DNA from: Fibrobacter sp. UBA4223 | GTDB lineage: Bacteria; Fibrobacterota; Fibrobacteria; Fibrobacterales; Fibrobacteraceae | NCBI GenBank assembly: GCA_002382975.1 | Contig: DFTB01000009.1 | Coordinates: 42,091-106,090, forward strand | Direction: 5' to 3' | DNA length: 64,000 nucleotides | Shown: positions 7,955-14,283 of the stretch, one piece after another | How the letters are laid out: every line of letters starts with the position of its first letter | How positions within the stretch are numbered: position 1 is the stretch's first letter | Notes under the pieces: generated by a model | Told to the model about the DNA's origin: nothing | Databases searched by the model: none | The model's input: the letters and a program-made list of their open reading frames with translations, nothing else | Program-made: the position numbers and the translations under genes

Positions 7955-9928
7955 ATGCGTTACAGTGATATTTCTTGTTTCCAGAGCGGTGTCGCCGTTC
8001 CCCTGTTCAGCCTCCGTAGCAAAAACAGCATCGGTATCGGCGAATACCTTGACCTGATTCCCTTTGCCCAGTGGTCCAAGCTTTGTGATTTCAACGTCAT
8101 CCAGCTTTTGCCGGTGAACGATACCGGCGCCGAGGCCAGCCCCTACAGCGCCCGCAGCGCCTTTGCCCTGAACCCGGTGTTCATCAACATCCAGGCGGTG
8201 CAGGGTTCCTCCGAATTCGAAGACGATATCGAAGAGGCCAAGGAAAAGTTCGACGAGCAGGAACGCATCGACTACTACAAGATATCCACTTGGAAACGCT
8301 CTATCCTGAGAAAAATTTTCGACAACCGTTACGACCAGCTCCGCAAGGACAAGGTCTTGCAGGAGTGGCTGGACAAGAACCCCTGGGCCAAGGCCTACTG
8401 CGCCTACAGCACCCTGAAGGCCGAAAACGGCGAGAAAAGTTGGAAGGACTGGAAAAATTTCAAGAACCCCACGGACGCGGACATCGAAAAAGTCTGGACC
8501 AAGTACAAGAAAGACGTTTGGTTCCAAGCCTGGATGCAGTTCGTTGCCGAGACGCAGTTCTGTGCCGCCGTGTCGGAAGTTTCCAAGCTGGGCATCAACA
8601 TTAAGGGCGACATTCCTATCCTCATCAACGAGGACAGCGCCGACGTGTGGGCAAGCCGCAAGTATTTCTCCCTGGAAGACCGTGCCGGCGCCCCTCCCGA
8701 CATGTTCAGCTACAGCGGCCAGAACTGGGGATTCCCCACCTACCGCTGGGATGTCATTGAACAGGACGGCTTTGCCTGGTGGAAAGCCCGTCTCGCCCAG
8801 GCGAGCAAGTTCTACCACGCCTACCGTATCGACCACGTGCTGGGATTTTTCCGTATATGGAGCATCCCCCAGACCGAGACCACGGGCATCCTCGGACACT
8901 TCAATCCCAGCATCCCGCTGACTCTGGAACGCCTGCAGGCCGCAGGCTTCAAGCAGGAATCCCTGGAATACCTGCGCAAGCCCAACTATTCCGTGGATCA
9001 GTTGCGGCAGTTTCTGGAAGGCGATACGGAGCGGCTCCTGCCCGTCTGCTTCAAGACGCTTTACGGCACTACGGACCGCTACATCCTGAAAGACGAATTC
9101 CTCTCGGAAAAGGCCATCCTCGGTCTTTCCGAACCTCAGGAAATCAAGGACAAGTTGCTGAAGGTCTACTGGAACCGCGTGTTTGTCCCTACCGGCGACG
9201 AACACACCTTCTACCCTTACTGGTACTGGTACAATGCCCCGGTGCTCTTCACCCTGCCGGAATATGAACAGCAGAAACTTCACGAAATTATCGGCGAGAA
9301 CGAGTCGGCCCAGAATGGGCTCTGGGAGGCGAACGCCACCAAGCTTTTGTCGGTCCTTGCCAAGGAAACGGACATGCTGGTCTGTGCCGAAGACCTGGGC
9401 TCCGTGCCCCGCTGCGTTCCTGCGGTTCTCAAGAAACTGAACATCCTTTCGCTCCGTATCGAGCGCTGGGCCCGCAACTGGGACGCTCCTTATTCTCCCT
9501 ACTACGCCATGGAAGAATATCCCCGCCTCTCGGTATGCACCACCAGCTGCCACGACACCTCCACCCTTCGCGGGCTCTGGAAGGAGCCTGACTTTGATAG
9601 GGCCTTCTACTGGTCTCACGCGGGGCTTCCGGGCAACGCTCCGGAGGAACTGACCCCCACCGTGGTGCGGAATATTCTGGCCCACGTGTTCTCCGCCAAC
9701 AGCCTGCTCTGCATCTTGCCGGTGCAGGACTATTTCGCCCTGTCGCCTGCCCTTTCGGAATGCGCTCCCGAAGAGGAACGGGTGAACATCCCGGGCACCG
9801 TCGGTGGCAAGAACTGGACCTACCGCCTGCCCTGTTCCGTAGAGGATCTCGCGAAAAACAACTTCCTCTGTTCCGAAATCCGCAAGCTGGTGGACGCCCG
9901 CAAACGCAGGCCCATGTGGAAAATCTAG
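7955..9928 (+). CDS. malQ: 4-alpha-glucanotransferase (amylomaltase, GH77)
   Basis: MalQ transfers alpha-1,4-glucan segments between maltodextrins and releases glucose, working with glycogen phosphorylase in the cytosol. The 657 residues show the GH77 landmarks: the early IQLLPVNDTG and SPYSARSAFALNP, the nucleophile region YRIDHVLGFFRIW near 275, the acid/base region VCAEDLGSVP near 475, and TSCHDTSTLRGLW near 528. No signal peptide is visible. The start is the first ATG after the promoter element. It is followed by the GH13 gene and probably cotranscribed with it, although the 86-nt gap is filled with heptad repeats. Confidence 0.95.
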   Translation: MRYSDISCFQSGVAVPLFSLRSKNSIGIGEYLDLIPFAQWSKLCDFNVIQLLPVNDTGAEASPYSARSAFALNPVFINIQAVQGSSEFEDDIEEAKEKFDEQERIDYYKISTWKRSILRKIFDNRYDQLRKDKVLQEWLDKNPWAKAYCAYSTLKAENGEKSWKDWKNFKNPTDADIEKVWTKYKKDVWFQAWMQFVAETQFCAAVSEVSKLGINIKGDIPILINEDSADVWASRKYFSLEDRAGAPPDMFSYSGQNWGFPTYRWDVIEQDGFAWWKARLAQASKFYHAYRIDHVLGFFRIWSIPQTETTGILGHFNPSIPLTLERLQAAGFKQESLEYLRKPNYSVDQLRQFLEGDTERLLPVCFKTLYGTTDRYILKDEFLSEKAILGLSEPQEIKDKLLKVYWNRVFVPTGDEHTFYPYWYWYNAPVLFTLPEYEQQKLHEIIGENESAQNGLWEANATKLLSVLAKETDMLVCAEDLGSVPRCVPAVLKKLNILSLRIERWARNWDAPYSPYYAMEEYPRLSVCTTSCHDTSTLRGLWKEPDFDRAFYWSHAGLPGNAPEELTPTVVRNILAHVFSANSLLCILPVQDYFALSPALSECAPEEERVNIPGTVGGKNWTYRLPCSVEDLAKNNFLCSEIRKLVDARKRRPMWKI

Positions 9929-9930
9929 AC

Positions 9931-10014
9931 CAATTCGGAATTCGGATTTCGGAATTATGAATTGATGTTAACGAGAAAATTCAACTCCGAAATCTGAAAT
10001 CTGAAATCCGAATT
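9931..10014 (+). repeat. Heptanucleotide repeats (ATTCGGA and GAAATCT families)
   Basis: Two short arrays with a 7-nt period occupy the malQ-GH13 gap: ATTCGGA repeated with changes at 9934-9956, and GAAATCT three times at 9989-10010. The second abuts the ATG of the next gene. Confidence 0.65.
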
Positions 10015-11274
10015 ATGTTCGCTCCAGCCTGGACAAAAGACGCCGTATTCTACCAGATATTCCCTGATAGGTTCTGCCGCAGTCCCCGCTACCAGGCGGT
10101 AGGCAGGTTCGTGTCCTGGGGCTCCAGGCCCACCCGCGAAAACATGTTCGGCGGCAATCTCGCAGGCATCGAGGACCATCTGGACTACATCGCGGGTCTC
10201 GGCGTAAACGCCATCTACCTCTGTCCCATCTTCAAGAGCAATTCCAACCACCGCTACCATACCGTCGATTACTTCGAAATCGACCCGGTGCTGGGCACCC
10301 TCAAGGATTTCGACCGTCTTGTCAAAAAGGCCCACAGGCTTGGGCTGCGCATCATTCTCGACGGCGTGTTCAACCACTGTTCCCGCGGATTCTTCCAGTT
10401 CAACAGCCTGCTGGAACTGGGCGAAAATTCTCCTTACGTGGACTGGTTCCATGTAAAGGGCTGGCCCCTCAACGCCTATTCGGGCAAGCCCAATTACGAA
10501 TGCTGGTGGAACTACCCTGCGCTCCCCAAGTTCAACACCGGCTGCCCCGATGTTCGGGAATACCTCTTCTCCGTGGCCGAATACTGGACCCGCCGAGGCA
10601 TCGACGGCTGGCGTCTCGACGTGCCGAACGAAATTGACGACGACTCCTTCTGGCAGGAATTCCGCCGCCGCGTCAAGGCCATTAATCCCGAGGCTTACAT
10701 CGTAGGCGAAATCTGGGACGAACCCTCCCGCTGGTTGCAAGGCGACCAGTTCGACGGCGTCATGAACTACATCTTCCGCAAGGCGGTCATGAAATTCCTC
10801 TTTGATGAGAACCCCATTTCGGTCCAGGAATTCTGCGACCGTGTCCGCGCCGCTTTCCCCGAAGGCCGCGGCGACATCCCCATGAACCTTTTGGGGAGTC
10901 ACGACACCACCCGCCTCCTGTCCCAGCCCTGCGCAAGCCTTGAACGCATCAAGCTGGCATACGCCCTCCTGTTCTTTATGCCCGGCGCGTCCTGCATTTA
11001 CTACGGCGAGGAACTCTCCATGAAGGGCGGCAAGGACCCCGACTGCCGCCGAAGCGTCCCCTGGGACGAACTGGAAAACCGCAAGTTCCAACCGCTATAC
11101 GAATTTATCTGTAACATGGTCAAGATGCGCCGCGAAAATCCCGTCCTCCGCGACGGCAGCCTCTCCATCGCAAACACCGCCGACGGCTTCACCGTCACCC
11201 GCACCCTGGGCAAAAAGACCGTGGCCCTCTCCGTCACAACCTCCGGCGCCCAACCTTCTTTTGAAATCAAGTAA
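10015..11274 (+). CDS. Alpha-amylase family protein (GH13, neopullulanase/maltogenic-like)
   Basis: A GH13 hydrolase acting on alpha-glucans or maltodextrins. The 419-residue protein starts with VFYQIFPDRF. It has the region I motif DGVFNHC near 118, the nucleophile in GWRLDVPNE near 200, the acid/base in VGEIWDEP near 234 and the transition-state Asp in LLGSHDTTR near 300. It is shorter than neopullulanases because the N-terminal CBM34-like domain is absent. No signal peptide is seen, so it is likely intracellular and works with MalQ and GlgP. Precise specificity cannot be read from sequence. Confidence 0.9.
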   Translation: MFAPAWTKDAVFYQIFPDRFCRSPRYQAVGRFVSWGSRPTRENMFGGNLAGIEDHLDYIAGLGVNAIYLCPIFKSNSNHRYHTVDYFEIDPVLGTLKDFDRLVKKAHRLGLRIILDGVFNHCSRGFFQFNSLLELGENSPYVDWFHVKGWPLNAYSGKPNYECWWNYPALPKFNTGCPDVREYLFSVAEYWTRRGIDGWRLDVPNEIDDDSFWQEFRRRVKAINPEAYIVGEIWDEPSRWLQGDQFDGVMNYIFRKAVMKFLFDENPISVQEFCDRVRAAFPEGRGDIPMNLLGSHDTTRLLSQPCASLERIKLAYALLFFMPGASCIYYGEELSMKGGKDPDCRRSVPWDELENRKFQPLYEFICNMVKMRRENPVLRDGSLSIANTADGFTVTRTLGKKTVALSVTTSGAQPSFEIK

Positions 11275-11284
11275 AGAGGCCCAC

Positions 11285-11554
11285 TTAAAACAGGTCGCTG
11301 TGCGTTCCTGTCCGGACTAAGGTCAATATTAGCGAATCGCCAGAGATTTTGTATATCAACAGCCAATCTGGCTGGATATGGCATTCGCGAAAAGACTCCC
11401 AATCACCTGTTAGTGCATGGTCGCGGTGTTTTTCGCTCAGTTTTTCCCCTGAAGCCAAAACATCGACAACCTCTTGCAAAAGTGCGATGTTTAATCCCTT
11501 CTTTTTTGCCAGTTTAAGATCTTTTCGAAATTTCGAGGTGGTCCTGATTTCCAT
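11285..11554 (-). CDS. YafQ-like (RelE/ParE superfamily) toxin
   Basis: An 89-residue mRNA interferase of the YafQ branch, which cleaves mRNA on the ribosome. It has the small basic RelE fold: RTTSKFRKDLKLAKKKG at the start, HALTGDWESFRECHIQPDW in the middle and ILTLVRTGTHSDLF at the end. The residues expected for YafQ activity are present in this C-terminal half (His in RECHIQ, and the terminal THSDLF in place of the usual SHSELF). It follows the antitoxin gene with a 1-nt overlap, a standard antitoxin-first operon, and converges on the GH13 gene. Confidence 0.88.
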   Translation of the reverse strand: MEIRTTSKFRKDLKLAKKKGLNIALLQEVVDVLASGEKLSEKHRDHALTGDWESFRECHIQPDWLLIYKISGDSLILTLVRTGTHSDLF

Positions 11555-11838
11555 TATTCGTCCAAGATGTCCTTAATCATAGCTTTCGCATTTTTGTAAG
11601 ACTTAACCTTGCGTTTACCCGAAGCGATTTCGTTTGCTTCAGTCATAGCGGCAAGGGTTTCGGCGTTGGGCGAATCGAGGGCAATCTCGAATGGAATCTT
11701 GCGGAGCCGAATGGCCTGTTTTAGGAATACAGTAATAGCAGTGCTCATATTCATTCCCAGTTCGTTGAACAGGTTCTCGGCCTGGGTCTTGAGTTTTGAG
11801 TCGATCCTTGCGCTGATTGTATTCATTGTCGTTTCCAT
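11554..11838 (-). CDS. RelB/DinJ-family antitoxin
   Basis: A 94-residue antitoxin with an N-terminal ribbon-helix-helix DNA-binding part (NTISARIDSKLKTQAENLF, then LGMNMSTAITVFLKQAI) and a C-terminal toxin-binding tail. It neutralises the downstream YafQ-like toxin and should repress the operon. I chose the ATG at 11838 because GGAG lies 6 nt before it and homology begins here. An in-frame ATG at 11919 preceded by a perfect AGGAGG (4-nt spacing) would add 27 residues of unusual composition translated through the palindrome at 11851-11880. Both starts are possible. Confidence 0.85.
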   Translation of the reverse strand: METTMNTISARIDSKLKTQAENLFNELGMNMSTAITVFLKQAIRLRKIPFEIALDSPNAETLAAMTEANEIASGKRKVKSYKNAKAMIKDILDE

Positions 11839-11850
11839 AATTTGCTCCAT

Positions 11851-11880
11851 TTTACTAAAATATATATAAATTTTAGTAAA
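11851..11880 (-). promoter_or_regulatory. Toxin-antitoxin operator palindrome
   Basis: A perfect inverted repeat, TTTACTAAAAT (11851-11861) and ATTTTAGTAAA (11870-11880), with an 8-nt AT core. On the minus strand the right half holds TATATTTT, a TAnnTTTT promoter element. It sits just before the antitoxin start and fits an autoregulatory RelB/DinJ-type operator. Confidence 0.7.
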
Positions 11881-11937
11881 GTAACAATACATTGTATTAT
11901 AAATTGCGTTATTTCTCATTAAACCTCCTATAAACGC

Positions 11938-12023
11938 AAAAAAAGCCGTATTTCCATAGCCCGCAGCTTATTTTGGCTGCTATGGGATATGGAAATACGA
12001 CTTTCGCGGGGTAATATACAAAA
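11938..12023 (-). terminator. Upstream promoter followed by terminator hairpin before the toxin-antitoxin operon
   Basis: On the minus strand TTTTGTATATTAC (12011-12023) resembles a promoter. After about 10 nt comes a hairpin with a perfect 12-bp outer stem, CGTATTTCCATA (11947-11958) pairing with 11988-11999, and an inner GCAGC/GCTGC stem. It is followed by seven T residues (11944-11938). This would give a terminated RNA of about 65 nt, or act as an attenuator for the operon, whose alternative start (AGGAGG, 11919) lies just beyond. Confidence 0.55.
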
Positions 12024-12083
12024 CAGAATGCAAAAATTCCAAATAAAGTCAATAAAAATGGTTCAAACGCTCGCTTTTTAGTG

Positions 12084-12091
12084 TATATTTA
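12084..12091 (+). promoter_or_regulatory. Promoter element for leader RNA copy A
   Basis: TATATTTA lies about 7 nt before the expected 5' end of the structured leader RNA. No other TAnnTTTG-like element is seen between the RNA and the lipoprotein gene, so this is the best candidate promoter for both. Confidence 0.5.
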
Positions 12092-12097
12092 GAGTGA

Positions 12098-12306
12098 AAA
12101 GAGTTTAGCTCTTGTTCTCTAAGTGAAATCTCGACCATTTCAATAACCGAGAGCAAGGCGAACGCTCACGCAGGTATGCCGTTTTGCGGTGTGCTTCAGT
12201 TTGCTGTGCAGGCAACAGCCCTTTTGGGGCGTGGGTCGTTTGCGTTTATCGGTTATAGGCTGTCGAGAGCCTCACTTAGGTAGATGCAACGACTCGCGCC
12301 TTTTTT
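12098..12306 (+). ncRNA. Structured leader RNA copy A (riboswitch-like attenuator, new family candidate)
   Basis: After a small 5' hairpin (AAGAG/CTCTT) come nested helices. P1a pairs CTAAGTGA (12119-12126) with 12272-12279. P1b pairs TCTCGAC (12129-12135) with 12262-12268. P2 pairs ATAACCGA (12143-12150) with 12249-12256. P3 pairs CTCACGC (12165-12171) with GCGTGGG (12229-12235). A competing helix pairs 12228-12243 with 12286-12300 (GCAACGACTCGCGCC) and is followed directly by TTTTTT, so it is an intrinsic terminator that shares its 5' strand with P3. The FISUMP gene starts 72 nt later. A second copy at 46657-46872 keeps every helix with different bases. I recognise no known riboswitch core. 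Confidence 0.7.
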
Positions 12307-12378
12307 GTATTCTCTCAAATTTGGTGTGGTTCTTTGCTGGACGAGGCAAACTCCGAAGTAAAATCAAAGGAGTCTGAC

Positions 12379-13803
12379 ATGGCTTGTGTAAAACAATTTG
12401 CTCTCACAGGGATTCTTGCATTGCTTTTTGCATGCGGTGATGAATCATCTAACTCAAACTCTCCAATACAGAATTCTGAGTCTGATTATATCGTTTCTGT
12501 CTTTGCTGATTTACCTTCTTGTACAAATAAGCAGGAAGGGGTTGTTGCTTATGTAAAGGATGAAAAAAAAGCTTATACCTGTAAAAATGGAGACTGGGTA
12601 TTAGAGAATGATAAACTAGAACAATCGTCTTCATCTGATTCTAGCGAAAAACATAGTGAAGAGAAAAATTCTAGCAATATTCAAAATGAATCGTCTAGTA
12701 GTCGGGCTGCTTCAAACGAACTGAACTGGAACACCTCAAAAGAAGCTTACTTGAATCCCGACATTACTTATGGAGAAATGATTGATTCTCGTGACAAAAA
12801 AGTATACAAAACCGTGAAAATAGGATCCCAAGTATGGATGGCTGAAAATTTGAATTACAATGACGTATCTAAGGGCTCAAATATAAAAAGCTGGTGCTAT
12901 GACGAAGATAGCGTGAAATGTAATTTAACGGGTCGATTTTATACATGGGCTATGGCGGTTGGAAAAACAGAAGAAGAATGTGGTGTTAGCAAGGAGTGTG
13001 GTAATCGTGAGCGATTGAGAGGTGTCTGCCCTTCAGGATGGCATCTACCTAGCTATGAAGACTGGAATACCTTACTTTCAACTGTAGGTACGTCATCGGC
13101 GGGTACAACACTTAAATCACTAAGTGGCTGGTATTGTGATGTACATATCGATGCGAATGGTACGGATATCTATGGCTTTTCGGCGATTCCTGTTGGATTT
13201 ATGGACTCTTTTGTCCGTAAAAATCAAAACGCAGGGAATGGTGCATATTTTTGGAGCTCCTCGGAAAATACAAAAAGCTGTGCATATGGCATGCAAGTAG
13301 GAACAAACATGGACAATTCCGAAATTACAGAAAATGCAGTAAAAATAACTGATGTAAAGAAAGATTATGCTTTATCAATTCGTTGTGTTGAAAACGACAA
13401 TAAAAAATGTAACGAGAAATTGACTGGAGATTGCCTTGTCGGTACTTGGACTCTGTCGTCTATTAGTCAAAAAGCCAGCAAGGAGGTTATTTCAGACTTT
13501 TCTGCTGCTCCGGGAACAATGGAAATTCGTGACGATGGAACATACTATTATACAAGATCTACCGCAGGTTATTGTCAGGGGGTAGATGAGGGCGAATGGA
13601 GCTTCGCGGATGGAGTGTTGACATTCTTCGAAAATAAAAAAGGTGATTGTATTGAATTCGGCAAGAAATATACTGTAACCCCAACCTTCGAAGTTTCTGG
13701 TGGCGTAATTACCTTGTATCTCAACAAGGTCGTTTTTCAGCAGGATGAAAGGGATGGTTTGTATGTAGGTAATGACACAGAAGTATTTAAATTCTTGGAA
13801 TGA
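12379..13803 (+). CDS. FISUMP-domain lipoprotein with C-terminal lipocalin-like domain
   Basis: A 474-residue lipoprotein. Residues 1-20 form a signal peptide ending in a lipobox (LLFAC, Cys at about 19). A Ser/Asn-rich linker follows. The Fibrobacter major paralogous domain (about 130-345) is marked by KTVKIGSQVWMAENLNY, the Cys-containing CPSGWHLPSYEDW, GFSAIPVG, YFWSSSE and ALSIRCV. Residues about 350-474 look like a lipocalin-type beta-barrel domain (LVGTWTLSSI, then MEIRDDGTYYY). The start at 12379 has GGAG 7 nt upstream and gives an ideal signal peptide; an in-frame codon 45 nt upstream does not. The gene is AT-rich and lies just behind the structured leader RNA. Domain function is unknown; surface exposure is inferred. 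Confidence 0.85.
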   Translation: MACVKQFALTGILALLFACGDESSNSNSPIQNSESDYIVSVFADLPSCTNKQEGVVAYVKDEKKAYTCKNGDWVLENDKLEQSSSSDSSEKHSEEKNSSNIQNESSSSRAASNELNWNTSKEAYLNPDITYGEMIDSRDKKVYKTVKIGSQVWMAENLNYNDVSKGSNIKSWCYDEDSVKCNLTGRFYTWAMAVGKTEEECGVSKECGNRERLRGVCPSGWHLPSYEDWNTLLSTVGTSSAGTTLKSLSGWYCDVHIDANGTDIYGFSAIPVGFMDSFVRKNQNAGNGAYFWSSSENTKSCAYGMQVGTNMDNSEITENAVKITDVKKDYALSIRCVENDNKKCNEKLTGDCLVGTWTLSSISQKASKEVISDFSAAPGTMEIRDDGTYYYTRSTAGYCQGVDEGEWSFADGVLTFFENKKGDCIEFGKKYTVTPTFEVSGGVITLYLNKVVFQQDERDGLYVGNDTEVFKFLE

Positions 13804-14087
13804 AGAATCTATAAACCTTCATAACATCTCGGGGGAAACTCGCAGGGACTAACAGCCACAAGAGTTTCCTCCTGCAAGAGCGTTTCCTACCCACAAAAAA
13901 CGGGTCATTACTGCAAAACGCCTGTAAACCAAAGCCATTATTTTTTTTTTGACTGAGATGTGTATTTCCCGAGTGAACAGTCGAACGAAGTGAATCTGTG
14001 AACGAGGAAATGTACACATCGAGGGAAAGATTTGTATAGGAGACTCTTGCTTTCGCTGGAATGACATTATGGGGCTGGAATGTTATC

Positions 14088-14170
14088 GGGGGTTTTAGGG
14101 GGCTTGCCCCCTAGGCGAGGGGGTGGAGAGCAACGAAGTGCGAACCAGGGGGATTCTTCCCCCTTTTTTG
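14088..14170 (-). repeat. Palindromic intergenic element, copy 2 (reverse)
   Basis: Read on the minus strand, it runs from AAAAAAGGGGGAAGAATCCCCC through TTCGCACTTCGTTGCTCTCC to ACCCCCTCGCCTAGGGGGCA and AGCCCCCTAAAACCCC. It shares the end hairpins and middle with the copy at 29234-29325. Confidence 0.55.
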
Positions 14171-14196
14171 ATAGAAACCCGTTTATTCCACCGTTT

Positions 14197-14222
14197 CTAG
14201 TAACTAGTAACTAGTAACTAAT
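14197..14222 (+). repeat. Perfect heptanucleotide array (CTAGTAA)
   Basis: CTAGTAA is repeated three times without change, plus a partial unit, just before the secDF promoter. Confidence 0.8.
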
Positions 14223-14234
14223 GGTTAAAATTTC

Positions 14235-14242
14235 TATCTTTG
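14235..14242 (+). promoter_or_regulatory. secDF promoter element TATCTTTG
   Basis: An exact TAnnTTTG match 41 nt before the secDF start codon. Confidence 0.55.
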
Positions 14243-14283
14243 CGCGCAAACTTAGCGTATAATGCCTTATTAAGGGATTACAA

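Larger units (their letters stand above)
13804..14283. other. 480-nt spacer with palindromes and repeats
   Basis: No gene is seen. The spacer holds an inverted repeat (GAAACTC ... GAGTTTC, about 13835-13869) that may end the FISUMP transcript, and an imperfect palindrome around 13966-14012 (ATTTCCCGAGTGAACAGTCG pairing with TGTGAACGAGGAAAT). It also holds a reverse copy of the palindromic element (14088-14170), a CTAGTAA heptad array (14197-14222) and the secDF promoter. Confidence 0.5.

Noticed and set aside
12098-12306. 6S RNA or tmRNA as explanation of the structured leader
   Set aside because: The closing helix and pairing order do not match 6S RNA as I know it, no tRNA-like end or tag reading frame is present, and two copies both precede FISUMP genes. 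A formal search is still needed.
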